Assembly (NCBI GenBank): GCA_013361525.1
Contig: JABFXY010000144.1
Location: 37,887 to 101,886 of the forward strand
Length of the DNA: 64,000 nucleotides
Reading direction: 5' to 3'
DNA from: Polyangiaceae bacterium
GTDB taxonomy: Bacteria; Myxococcota_A; Polyangia; Polyangiales; Polyangiaceae
Below the pieces are notes generated by a model. It saw only the letters and a list, made by a program, of their open reading frames with translations, was not told where the DNA came from and did not search any database. The first letter of the stretch is position 1, and every line of letters begins with the position of its first letter. Below are positions 1-8,323 of the stretch, in pieces. The position numbers were made by a program, and so were the translations under genes.

Positions 1-177
1 GTACGCGCGGCCGTTCATCGCGAGGCACGAGCTGCGCTCACGGAGGATCGCGGCGCGCGCGTTGCCCACGTTTGGTCGACGGTGGTGCTCCCGCTGGTGC
101 TCGTCGGCTGCGCCGTCGTGTACGCCGTCGACGCGTTCCAGTGCCTCGAGCACACCTACGTCGCGAGCGATCGATAG
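1..177 (+). CDS. 3' end of an upstream membrane protein gene (partial)
   Basis: Frame 1 is open from the window edge to a TAG at 175-177, giving 58 residues with the G/C-rich third codon positions of real genes here. The fragment ends with a hydrophobic stretch of about 16 residues (STVVLPLVLVGCAVVYAV) that looks like one transmembrane helix, followed by a short polar tail. The gene lies tail to tail with the P450 that follows, with 6 bp between the stops. The family cannot be recognised from this piece. Confidence 0.55.
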   Translation, partial: VRAAVHREARAALTEDRGARVAHVWSTVVLPLVLVGCAVVYAVDAFQCLEHTYVASDR

Positions 178-183
178 ATCGAA

Positions 184-1638
184 TCAGGCTCGAGCGGTGC
201 TCTCGTTCGCGGCGATTCGCGGCCTGAGCTTCACGCGCATCTTCATCCCCTTCGGACGAAGCGTCGCGTGCGCTTCCGGCGTGACCGTCGCGCCCTCCGC
301 CATTTCGACGTCCGCGCGATGCAAGATGGTCGCGAGCACCAGCGGCCCCTCCATCAATGCGAAATGGTTGCCGATGCACGTGCGAGGGCCGGAGCTGAAA
401 GGAATGAATGCGCTCTTGTGGCGCTTCGCCTCCTCTTCCGGTTTGAAGCGGTCGGGGTCGAAGACATCCGGGTTCGGCCAAATCTCTTTTCGTCGCTGGA
501 GCGCAAAGGGTGAGAGCAGAACAACCGTCCCTTTCGGCAGCTCGTACTTCCCGACATTCACGGTCTCGACCGCGACGCGCCCGAACATGTAGACAGGCGG
601 ATACATCCGCAGCGACTCCTTGAAGACGCGCAGCGATAGATCGAGCTTCGGCAGATCTTGCATCGTCGGGATGTGACCAATCGCGTCCACCTCGGCGCGC
701 ACCGCGCGGTAGATCGACGGGTGCTGCGCGAGCAGCATCAGCGCCCATGCGAGCCCGCTCGCGGTCGTCTCGTGCCCGGCGACGAACAGCGTGAGCACCT
801 CGTCCCGGACCTGGCGGTCGCTCATCGCGCGGCCTTCATCGTCGCGGGCCGAGAGCAATAGGCTCAGCAAATCGTGGCGACCGCCGGCCGACGCGCGTCG
901 CTCCGCGATCATCCGATCGACACGGTCGTCGAGCACGGCGACGGCGCGCTTCAGGTCGCGCGTGCGGGCGCTCGGCCACAGAATGGGCTTCAGCAGCTTC
1001 AGCGAAGCCTGACGCGCGAGCTTCTCCAGCCCGCCGCTCAGCCGATCCGCGAGCAAGTCGAGCCCGATCGACGCGCGAGCCTGCGCCATCAACGTGCCAC
1101 TTCCAGACTCGTCGCCCGCCCATTGAAGGGCCGTCGTCAGCGCTTCACCGAGCTCGTCCGCCTCGTCGAACGTGTCGGTATCGAAGAGCGTCTTGCCGGC
1201 GATGGCCATCGTGATGCGCGTCGTCTCGCGCGACATATCGACGACTTGGCCGTCGGTCCACGTCGCGGTCGATCGCTCGGTGCACGACGTCATGTCGGCA
1301 GCGAAGCTGCCGAGGGCCGAGGTCTTGAACAGCGGCGCCATGAGCTTGCGTTGCTTGCGCCAGAGCTCCCCCTCGCTCGTGAAGAGCCCCTCACCCGCAA
1401 GCGGAAAAAGCGCGCTCCGCATGATCGGAGACTTCTGGAACGAGCTCGCGTGGGTGACGAGCACGTCGTGGACCATCTCCGGCGCATTGACGATGACGAC
1501 GTCACCGAAGACGAAACCAAACCGTCCGATATCGCCGTGGTCGTCGTTGAATTGCAGAAGCCCGCGGACGCGATCTTCTCGGATCAAGCGGAGCTGGGTC
1601 GCCGCAGAGCCCAAGGAGGAAATCTCTTCCAGGCGCAT
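184..1638 (-). CDS. Cytochrome P450
   Basis: A 484-residue heme-thiolate monooxygenase of normal bacterial length. The oxygen-binding I-helix motif AGHETT is near residue 287, the K-helix ExxR motif (ESLR) near 340, and the heme loop FSSGPRTCIG near 413-422 carries the axial cysteine. The ATG at 1638 is chosen because a GAGGA element sits 9 bases upstream; an in-frame start at 1674 is possible. No reductase or ferredoxin is fused, so separate redox partners are needed. It diverges from a second P450 across about 100 bp, so both promoters must lie in that gap. The substrate cannot be told; fatty acid, terpenoid or polyketide oxidation are all open. Confidence 0.93.
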   Translation of the reverse strand: MRLEEISSLGSAATQLRLIREDRVRGLLQFNDDHGDIGRFGFVFGDVVIVNAPEMVHDVLVTHASSFQKSPIMRSALFPLAGEGLFTSEGELWRKQRKLMAPLFKTSALGSFAADMTSCTERSTATWTDGQVVDMSRETTRITMAIAGKTLFDTDTFDEADELGEALTTALQWAGDESGSGTLMAQARASIGLDLLADRLSGGLEKLARQASLKLLKPILWPSARTRDLKRAVAVLDDRVDRMIAERRASAGGRHDLLSLLLSARDDEGRAMSDRQVRDEVLTLFVAGHETTASGLAWALMLLAQHPSIYRAVRAEVDAIGHIPTMQDLPKLDLSLRVFKESLRMYPPVYMFGRVAVETVNVGKYELPKGTVVLLSPFALQRRKEIWPNPDVFDPDRFKPEEEAKRHKSAFIPFSSGPRTCIGNHFALMEGPLVLATILHRADVEMAEGATVTPEAHATLRPKGMKMRVKLRPRIAANESTARA

Positions 1639-1740
1639 GCGCGCGATCCTCGCCCGACCCTCGATCGAACACAACGCCCCCCGCGAGCGACGGATCGCAC
1701 CCTACGATTCGCGCTACCATCGCGGCCGGAAACCGCGCGC

Positions 1741-3204
1741 ATGCTCCGACCAGCGTCCCCCAGCTACAACCCAATCGTGCGCCTCGCCCGCGACATCCGG
1801 AGCGAGCTCGCCGCGCGCGGCGCCTACCCTCCGGGGCCGACCAATTTCGATCTGGAGCGCACGCGCCGCTGGACACAAGACGCCCTCCCGCTCGTGCTCT
1901 CGATGTACGAGCGATACGGTTCGATCTTCAGCATGCGCATCTTCCACACGCGCATCGTGGTGATGCTCGGCCCCGAGGCGAACCAGTTCGTCACCGTCGA
2001 CCACCCGGAGAAGTTCAGCTGGCGCGAAGGCAACCTGGGTGACCTCCATCCGCTCCTCGGTGACGGTCTTCTCACGATTGACGGCGAGTACCACCGACGG
2101 TCGCGCAGGATCATGCTTCCCGCTTTCCGGCGCGAGCAGCTGTCGAACGTCGTGCACGTCATGGTGGAGGAAGCCGCGCGTGCCGTTGCGATGTTCCGCC
2201 CGGCTGATCGCGTCGACGTGTACGCCTGGGCCCGAAAGCTCACGATGCGCGTATTTCTACGTGCCCTCGCAGGGCTGAACCCCGACGAGGGCGGTAAAGG
2301 GGCGATTTTGGCGGAGCATTTCGAACGCGCGCTCGCCATTTACGGAATGGACGTGCCGCCGCGCCTGCTTCGCGGCCCTGGGACACCGTGGAGCCGAATG
2401 ATGGCTTCGCGCCGCGTGCTCGACGAAATCGTCTACGAGGAGATCCGCCGCCGGCGCCGGCGGCCAGGTTCCGGCAAAATCGACATTTTGAGCCTGCTCG
2501 TGGAGGCCAAAGACGAGGACGGGAGCACGCTCTCCGACGAGGAGGTCCGCGACGAGCTGATGACACTCATGTTCGCGGGCCACGACACCTCGACCTCGAC
2601 GATCGCCTTCATGCTCTACGAGCTCGCGCGCAATCCTCATGTCCTCGCGCGGATCGTCGACGAGCAAGACCGCGTCTTACGAGGCAATCCTCCGACGGCC
2701 GACCAAATCATGAAAGGCGAGCTCCGCGAGCTCGAGCAGGCGCTCGCCGAGACGCTTCGCCTCTATCCCGCCGCGTGGATCGGACCGCGCCGATCGGTCG
2801 AGGCATTCACCTTCGGCGGCCAACCAGTCCCCAAAGATGTGTACGTCTACTATTGCTCGTGGGCGAGCCACCGATTGCCGCACATCTTTCCGGATCCCGA
2901 CTCGTTCAGGCCCGAACGGTTCGAGCCCGAGGCCAAAAAGAAGCTGCCGCCAGGTGCCTACGTGCCATTCGGCGGCGGCTCGCGCACCTGTATCGGGATG
3001 CGCTTCGGCCAGCTCGAGATTCAAGTCGTCCTGACGATGCTGCTGCAGCGCTTTCGGATGGAGCTCGTGCCCGGCTATCGCCTCGCCGTTCGGCAGATGC
3101 CCACGCTGAGCCCCACGCACGGAATGCCGATGACGGTCAGACCGAGAGCGGGGACTCGTCAGGTCACGTCCACTGCAGCCGAATCGGGAGCCCTACGACC
3201 CTGA
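1741..3204 (+). CDS. Cytochrome P450 (CYP110-like)
   Basis: A 487-residue P450. The I-helix motif AGHDTS is near residue 278, ExxR (ETLR) near 336, and the heme-ligand loop FGGGSRTCIG near 409-419. The N-terminal YPPGP followed by a region resembling long-chain-type P450s suggests the CYP110/CYP4-like branch, which often acts on fatty acyl or terpenoid substrates; that is inference. The frame stays open far upstream, but the ATG at 1741 marks the point where the protein looks like a P450 N-terminus. Its last 41 bases overlap the 3' end of the convergent DUF2378-like gene, so full-length transcripts of the two are antisense at their tails. Confidence 0.92.
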   Translation: MLRPASPSYNPIVRLARDIRSELAARGAYPPGPTNFDLERTRRWTQDALPLVLSMYERYGSIFSMRIFHTRIVVMLGPEANQFVTVDHPEKFSWREGNLGDLHPLLGDGLLTIDGEYHRRSRRIMLPAFRREQLSNVVHVMVEEAARAVAMFRPADRVDVYAWARKLTMRVFLRALAGLNPDEGGKGAILAEHFERALAIYGMDVPPRLLRGPGTPWSRMMASRRVLDEIVYEEIRRRRRRPGSGKIDILSLLVEAKDEDGSTLSDEEVRDELMTLMFAGHDTSTSTIAFMLYELARNPHVLARIVDEQDRVLRGNPPTADQIMKGELRELEQALAETLRLYPAAWIGPRRSVEAFTFGGQPVPKDVYVYYCSWASHRLPHIFPDPDSFRPERFEPEAKKKLPPGAYVPFGGGSRTCIGMRFGQLEIQVVLTMLLQRFRMELVPGYRLAVRQMPTLSPTHGMPMTVRPRAGTRQVTSTAAESGALRP

Positions 3205-3787
3205 CACCGGACACGTCCCCCTCCCCGATCGGGCTCGGCTGAATCACGTCGACGGTGGCCGCGCCCGCGAGCTTGAGCGCCGTCTCCGAATAGACGGTCA
3301 GCCCGACATGCAGCCAGCGCTCGAGGATCGCGGGGACACCGTGGAACACGGCTTCCATCGAGCCGGATTCTTCTTTGGTCGTCTCGACCTTCACGAAGTC
3401 GAACATGCGGCTCATGATCGACAAAAGGCGCGGCGCGACGGACGCCGGCCGCGCTAGGCGCAGCGCGAACGCGTACACGCCGCCGAGATCTCGGCGGGCC
3501 TGATAGCGAGTTCGATAAAGCAGGTAGTCGTCGAGCGACATCCGCAATGCACGCGCTTCGTAGGCGATCAGCGGCGGAACGGGCAATACGTCGTACCAGC
3601 CCGAAGCGAGGAATGGCTGAAGGATGAAGTCTCGAAGCTCCGGCTCGGCGATGTCGCCGGCGAGCGCCTCGATTCCCCCTTGGAGGTTTTCATTGAAGAA
3701 GCCTCGTGTCCCCAGATAGAGGACACCCTTCACGCGAAACGGGCTCTCGCCAAACGCGAACGAGCTGCCCGGCGGGGCGAGCGTCAC
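3164..3787 (-). CDS. DUF2378/TIGR02265-like protein
   Basis: A 207-residue cytoplasmic protein with no signal peptide. It starts with GTG at 3787, and the G-T-G-A overlap with the upstream oxidoreductase stop (TGA at 3784-3786) indicates translational coupling. It begins with a strand around FRVKGVLYLGTRGFF. A helical section with LASGWYDVLPVPPLIAYEARAL follows, and it ends in a beta-rich segment with a run resembling the pattern of the myxobacterial paralogous family TIGR02265. Members of that family are about 180-200 residues and have no established function. A longer frame runs upstream to 4309 but is only the shadow of the oxidoreductase. The family assignment is by eye and moderate. Confidence 0.6.
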   Translation of the reverse strand: MTLAPPGSSFAFGESPFRVKGVLYLGTRGFFNENLQGGIEALAGDIAEPELRDFILQPFLASGWYDVLPVPPLIAYEARALRMSLDDYLLYRTRYQARRDLGGVYAFALRLARPASVAPRLLSIMSRMFDFVKVETTKEESGSMEAVFHGVPAILERWLHVGLTVYSETALKLAGAATVDVIQPSPIGEGDVSGVRVVGLPIRLQWT

Positions 3788-5193
3788 CGGACGGCTCCGG
3801 CGCTGGGGTCCGGCATGGTCCACGCAGCTTCGGGGGCACGCACGGCGCGGTCGCCCATCATCCAATGAATGGCGCGGTCGATCGTCCTTCCAATCGCGGG
3901 AGCAGCCGTGAGAGGCGAGAGCCGATCGACCGCGACGGTCCGTGCCGCCACCGGCAGGAATCGAAGCGCAACCCGCGGCGCGCGTAGGGCGCGCGCCGGT
4001 GCGCTGACCACGAACCGCAGGTCCGGACGCGCCGGCCGCTGCTCGAGCGCGGCGCTTGCGAGTGAGACATCCAAGAGGCCCGACCCGACCATGTTGTCGA
4101 TGTCGCTCGGCCCGAGGCCTTGCACATAACGGCGAAAGAGATCGGACGCTGCAAGGAGACCGCCATACGCGACTCGATAGCGCTTCGAATAGGCGTCGAG
4201 CACCGCGGCGCTGCCGAGATCCGCCGCGCCGGAAGCGGCATCGGCGAGCGTGCGCGCCGCGAGCAATCCCATTCCGACGCCGCTCCCGTGGGAGGCGTAT
4301 ACCTGGCATGCCGCGTCGCCGACGAGCGCGACGCCGGAGGCGCCGAGCGTCGCATACGGCCGGCCGAGCGGGATCGCGCCGCGACCGCCATACAGACGCT
4401 CACCGAGGAACGGCGCGCGCTCGACGAATCGATCGAGGATCGCGCCGCCGTCGTCGACGCCGAGCGCCGGGATCGATCCGGTGAGCACGCCGACTTCGGA
4501 GAGGTCAGGGTGGGTAAAGAGCGTCAGCGTCGAATACCCGCCGGCAATGGCGGGGAATGCGATGTCGTCGCCAGGCTGCGCGCCGTATTGAGCCAAAAAC
4601 GCTGCGAGCCCCTCCGGATCGCGGACGGAGTATTGGTATTGAGCGGCCGAGCATCGATCGACCGGATCCGGCGTGGGGCAATGGTCCGACAGCGCCGCAA
4701 CGCGGGTACGAACGGCGCCGCCGAGGCCGCTCGCGTCGACGACGAGGCGCGCGCGTATCGCGAATTGCGTCGAGCCGTCCTCGAATTGGACCGTTCGCTC
4801 CCCTTCAGGCGCGACGTCCACCGATCGGACGTGACCGCGAAGCAGCGTCGCGCCCGCCGCCAATGCGCGTTCGACGAGGTGGGCGACCAGTGCGCGCATA
4901 TCGATGTGCAACAACGGAACGTCCCGCATACAGACGCGGGCGCTGCCATTGGGAGCAACGAGGTGAAAGCCGCGCGAGCCGCGGTGCGCGAAGACCACCG
5001 CATTCGGCGGAACATCGAATCGTGCTTCTTCGAAGCACCAGCGCGGAACGGCGTTCACCCATCGCGCGCCGGTCGTGCCGTGATCGCGCTTGTCGACCAT
5101 CACCACAGTGCGCCCGGCCTGCGCGAAGGCCAGCGCGGTCGCCGCCCCTGCGCTCCCTGCCCCCACCACGAGCACGTCGACGTCGCGAATCAC
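3784..5193 (-). CDS. FAD-dependent oxidoreductase (geranylgeranyl reductase/halogenase-like)
   Basis: A 469-residue flavoprotein starting with GTG at 5193. The N-terminal dinucleotide-binding motif VVGAGSAGAATA is at residues 8-19 and the second FAD motif, ALVGDAACQVYASHGSG, is near 285-300. This layout is typical of the PHBH/geranylgeranyl reductase/tryptophan halogenase superfamily. I do not see the WxWxIP halogenase motif, so hydroxylation or saturation of a lipid or isoprenoid is more likely. It is the first gene of a two-gene unit with the coupled DUF2378-like gene and lies next to two P450s, suggesting a small oxidative-tailoring neighbourhood. Substrate unknown. Confidence 0.85.
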   Translation of the reverse strand: MIRDVDVLVVGAGSAGAATALAFAQAGRTVVMVDKRDHGTTGARWVNAVPRWCFEEARFDVPPNAVVFAHRGSRGFHLVAPNGSARVCMRDVPLLHIDMRALVAHLVERALAAGATLLRGHVRSVDVAPEGERTVQFEDGSTQFAIRARLVVDASGLGGAVRTRVAALSDHCPTPDPVDRCSAAQYQYSVRDPEGLAAFLAQYGAQPGDDIAFPAIAGGYSTLTLFTHPDLSEVGVLTGSIPALGVDDGGAILDRFVERAPFLGERLYGGRGAIPLGRPYATLGASGVALVGDAACQVYASHGSGVGMGLLAARTLADAASGAADLGSAAVLDAYSKRYRVAYGGLLAASDLFRRYVQGLGPSDIDNMVGSGLLDVSLASAALEQRPARPDLRFVVSAPARALRAPRVALRFLPVAARTVAVDRLSPLTAAPAIGRTIDRAIHWMMGDRAVRAPEAAWTMPDPSAGAVR

Positions 5194-5275
5194 GACTCAT
5201 GTCACCATGCACGAAAGTCCGAGGCAAGGTCACCCAACGGGGGATGCGCCTTTTCGAGCGTTCGCGGCGCGCCGT

Positions 5276-6172
5276 TCAGCGCGAGATGGCTTTGATGATC
5301 CCCGCCTTGCACGCATCGTCGGGCACCGAGCCTTCGTCGAGGTTGTCGGAGGGCAGCTTCGCGAAGCTCCATTGCGTGGCGGATGCGGGGCGCCACCAGA
5401 CCCTGGTCTCCACCTTCAACACGACGGCCCCTGCTCCGCTGTCTGCAATGGAGACTGCGTGTTGCTGTTTGACGATGTTTCCTCTGAACAGCGCGCTCGG
5501 CTCGACCCGCTTCGGATAACCCTCGAACGAGCGGTTCTTCACGATGGTCTTCGGATCGATTTCGTCGTCGCAGGCGGTCGCATAGGCGGATTTCAGCGAA
5601 GCCCAGAGGCGGGCAGGCTCGATGACGCCGCTCGGCGCGAGATCGGGACGCAGCGCTTGGGGTGTCAGTCCGAGGATCGAAGGCTGCGGAGGCAAGGCCG
5701 CCGTCACCCGCACCAAGGCTTCGTTTTGAAAGAGCGGGATCACTGCCGCCCGCACGGGCTCCACGTCCTCCTCGGGGACTTCGACGGCCACGTAGGCATC
5801 GCCGAGACGAACCTGCACGCGGCGAACGGTCGCCGTCCCGGCAGCGCGGCGCACCGCATCCGCGACGATCACGCGCTCCGCTTCGGTGAGCCCCGCAATC
5901 TCTCCGATGCGAGGGATGGGCGCCGGCGTGTCGTCGATTTCGGTGAGCGGAATCTCTTCGACGGAAGACTCGCTCTTGGCAACCGGCGTCGTGGGCTCCG
6001 TGGCGTACGCGACATCGTCCGGTTCCAGCACCGCCGGTCCGGTGAGCTCGTCGGCGCACCCAGCGCCGACCAATGCGGCGAGCACGAATGCCGCAGTCCG
6101 AGCGCCGGCGTCACGCGCGAGCGCGCGCAGTTGAATGGTTGGCCCAGGAATGCACGTCGAGCTCTTGCACAT
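5276..6172 (-). CDS. Predicted lipoprotein of unknown function
   Basis: About 298 residues, with a hydrophobic segment ending in the lipobox LVGAGC near residue 34, so it is probably an outer-membrane or periplasmic lipoprotein. An acidic linker follows. The body includes an Ala/Val-rich section (AGTATVRRVQVRLGDAYVAVEVP) and a C-terminal region with paired cysteines (ACDDEID... and DDACKAG). No known domain is recognised. The start is uncertain: the ATG at 6172 is used here, the frame opens at 6208, and neither has a good ribosome binding site. It stands 83 bp upstream of the FAD oxidoreductase on the same strand. Confidence 0.6.
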   Translation of the reverse strand: MCKSSTCIPGPTIQLRALARDAGARTAAFVLAALVGAGCADELTGPAVLEPDDVAYATEPTTPVAKSESSVEEIPLTEIDDTPAPIPRIGEIAGLTEAERVIVADAVRRAAGTATVRRVQVRLGDAYVAVEVPEEDVEPVRAAVIPLFQNEALVRVTAALPPQPSILGLTPQALRPDLAPSGVIEPARLWASLKSAYATACDDEIDPKTIVKNRSFEGYPKRVEPSALFRGNIVKQQHAVSIADSGAGAVVLKVETRVWWRPASATQWSFAKLPSDNLDEGSVPDDACKAGIIKAISR

Positions 6173-6259
6173 GACGATCAGAGCAAGAGACAGCAACGTA
6201 TCGGCCAATCGAATGCGTAAGCCTGCGTGCGATGATTCGCTCGTTTGCTCGACGATTGA

Positions 6260-7339
6260 CTACGGCTGAATCCAGAATCGCCCGCCGACTGCCAATTGGA
6301 ATGTCGCAGCGGACTCGGGAGAGCTCGCGTGGCCGCCGCTCGGAAAGTCGATCGAGAGATCGCCTTGCAGCAACGGAACGCCGGCCCTCACCGTCGTGAA
6401 CACGCCGAAGGGTCCGCTGAGCTTTCCGGTGAGCTCGAGCTCGAAGGTCGCGGCTACGTGCGCGCCGGTCGCGCTGACGTCTTCGACCCCCTCGAGGTTC
6501 GCGCGACGAACACCCGCCGCCCACCCCGAGCAGAGCGCAAAGCCGAGCGCGCGGGACAGCGGCTGGAAACACCCGCGTATCGAGCCTGCGTAATAGTCAT
6601 AGAGAAGCGGGCGTGAGGTGCTCGGCTTTTCGTCGTGCGGCAACATCGTCACGGCCGCCTCGATCGACACCCATCGGAAGTAGGCATCGAACGCAAGCGA
6701 CAGCCCTCCGGTCGCGTCGTCGAGCGTGCCGAAGTCGTAGAGCGCGGCGGCAGCAATGGCGAAGGGCGGAGGCGGCTCGTTGACGCGCGGCTCCGGCCGA
6801 TAAGGCTCGACGGCCGGCAGCAACCAATAGGCAGCTCGACGGCGGCGACGCGGAGCTGGCGGCGGCGTCGTGTCGGTCGGCGGCGTCGGATTGATGTCAG
6901 GCGGGGTCGGCCCGACGTCGGGCGGCGGCGTCGGTCCAGGTTCGGGCGAGGTCGATGGAGCTGCGTCGAGCAGGATGAGGATCGTGACCGCGAGCCCTTC
7001 GCTCAGCGCTGTGCATTTCGGACCTGCGTCGTCGATCTCGCGCTCACCATCACGCGCGCCGGACAGCTTGATCGTCGCCTTGTAGCCTCCGTTCGACCGC
7101 GCGATGTCGACGACGAGCGTCACCTCGGCCGCCTTGCCCGCAGAGAGGATCTTCGCACCGGCGAGCTCCTCCACGCGTTGCACCATCGCGGCCGTGTCCG
7201 GGCAGTCTTCGGCCCCGGCCGCGCGACGGATCTCCAGCGTGCCGCGCAGCGGATCGGCCGCTGCAGGGCGCGTGTGGAAGACCGGGAGGGCTACGACGAA
7301 CAGGAAAACGAAGAAGGAAGAAGGCGCCCGACGAGGCAT
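6260..7339 (-). CDS. Secreted protein with Pro-rich linker and C-terminal barrel-like domain
   Basis: A 359-residue protein starting at 7339. The N-terminal signal peptide (basic MPRRAP, then a long hydrophobic core) ends around PAAADP. Residues about 30-130 form a small alpha/beta domain with two cysteines. A Pro/Thr-rich linker of TPPPD-type repeats spans about 130-170. The last 170 residues alternate hydrophobic and polar positions and end RFWIQP, as in small outer-membrane beta-barrels, with an aromatic residue close to the C-terminus. This type of short periplasmic domain, proline linker and barrel is common in myxobacterial genomes. Function unknown. The frame extends upstream to 7561, but the signal peptide fixes the start. 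Confidence 0.7.
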   Translation of the reverse strand: MPRRAPSSFFVFLFVVALPVFHTRPAAADPLRGTLEIRRAAGAEDCPDTAAMVQRVEELAGAKILSAGKAAEVTLVVDIARSNGGYKATIKLSGARDGEREIDDAGPKCTALSEGLAVTILILLDAAPSTSPEPGPTPPPDVGPTPPDINPTPPTDTTPPPAPRRRRRAAYWLLPAVEPYRPEPRVNEPPPPFAIAAAALYDFGTLDDATGGLSLAFDAYFRWVSIEAAVTMLPHDEKPSTSRPLLYDYYAGSIRGCFQPLSRALGFALCSGWAAGVRRANLEGVEDVSATGAHVAATFELELTGKLSGPFGVFTTVRAGVPLLQGDLSIDFPSGGHASSPESAATFQLAVGGRFWIQP

Positions 7340-7499
7340 CAGCGGATAGGTGCCGCGACGTTCAAGGCGCGGTACGAGCACCTTCGCGCGCAGCTCGGGC
7401 TTTGGCAAGCAGTCCCGGCCGCGCGAACGAAGCTGTACCGCCACCGAGCGCGCGCGCCTGCAACATGAGCCTGGTGCGGGTTCATGGTAAGGGGCCCCC

Positions 7500-8243
7500 G
7501 TGTCCGTACGCCTCCACATCAACATCGACCACGTCGCGACCGTACGCAACGCGCGCGGCACGAAATACCCGGACCCCCTCTATGCCGCGCACGTCTGCGA
7601 GGCGGCCGGCGCCGACGGTATCACCGCGCATCTCCGCGAGGACCGCCGGCACATTCGGGACGATGACGTCGAGCGCCTACGGGCGTCGATTACTTCTCAT
7701 TTCAACCTGGAGTGCGCAGCGACCGACGAAATGCGCGCGATCGCGGAGCGCGTCGTACCCGACACCGTCACGCTCGTCCCCGAGCGCCGGCAAGAGCGCA
7801 CGACCGAAGGTGGCCTCGACGTCGCGGGCCAGCGACAAGCCGTCGAGACATTCATCGCGATGTGCAAGCGCGTCGGCATCCGCGCGAGCCTCTTCATCGC
7901 CCCCGACGACGTCTCGGTGCAGCTCTCCCACGCGCTCGGCGCGGATCAAATCGAGCTGCACACCGGCGAGTACTGCCACGCGTTCGAGCCCGGCAAAGCG
8001 GCGCAACGCGACAAGGAGCTCGCCCGGCTCGTCCGCGCGACCGAGCTCGCGAGGTCGTTGGGCCTCGAGGTCGCCGCCGGCCACGGCCTCACCCGCCACA
8101 ACGTCGGCCCCGTCGTGGCGATCCCCGGCGTCGCCGAGGTGAACATCGGCCACTCCGTCATCGCCGACGCGGTCTTCCTAGGCCTCAGCGAAGCCGTCCA
8201 AAAACTCCGCGCCGCCATCGAACGCCACGCGTCTCGCGCCTAG
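7500..8243 (+). CDS. pdxJ: Pyridoxine 5'-phosphate synthase
   Basis: A 247-residue TIM-barrel enzyme, close to the usual length, that condenses 3-amino-1-hydroxyacetone-1-phosphate with 1-deoxyxylulose-5-phosphate to make pyridoxine 5'-phosphate in the DXP-dependent vitamin B6 pathway. Family hallmarks are visible in order: NIDHVATVRNARG at the N-terminus, HLREDRRHI near residue 45, ELHTGEYCHAF near 150, AGHGLTRHN near 195 and INIGHS-like VNIGHSVIADA near 215. It starts with GTG at 7500. It is a single gene, separated from its neighbours by a divergent promoter gap and a downstream hairpin. No other B6 gene is in the window. Confidence 0.97.
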   Translation: MSVRLHINIDHVATVRNARGTKYPDPLYAAHVCEAAGADGITAHLREDRRHIRDDDVERLRASITSHFNLECAATDEMRAIAERVVPDTVTLVPERRQERTTEGGLDVAGQRQAVETFIAMCKRVGIRASLFIAPDDVSVQLSHALGADQIELHTGEYCHAFEPGKAAQRDKELARLVRATELARSLGLEVAAGHGLTRHNVGPVVAIPGVAEVNIGHSVIADAVFLGLSEAVQKLRAAIERHASRA

Positions 8244-8270
8244 CTGGCTGCGGCGCCCGAACGAAGGCCC

Positions 8271-8299
8271 GAGAGGGGTCGCCAAGGGCGAACCCTCTC
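8271..8299. terminator. Hairpin terminator between convergent pdxJ and sigma gene
   Basis: GAGAGGG-g-TCGCC / GGCGA-a-CCCTCTC forms a 13-bp stem with one mismatch and a 3-base AAG loop, 27 bp after the pdxJ stop and 24 bp from the convergent sigma-factor stop. There is no T-tract, so any termination would be weak or Rho-assisted. The position suits a bidirectional terminator. Confidence 0.6.
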
Positions 8300-8323
8300 T
8301 CTCGGCGCGAGGAGGTTGCGGGC

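Noticed and set aside
874..1740. A 289-residue N-terminal extension of the second P450
   Set aside because: It is antisense to the first P450 and Arg-rich. Normal P450 length and sequence begin at 1741.
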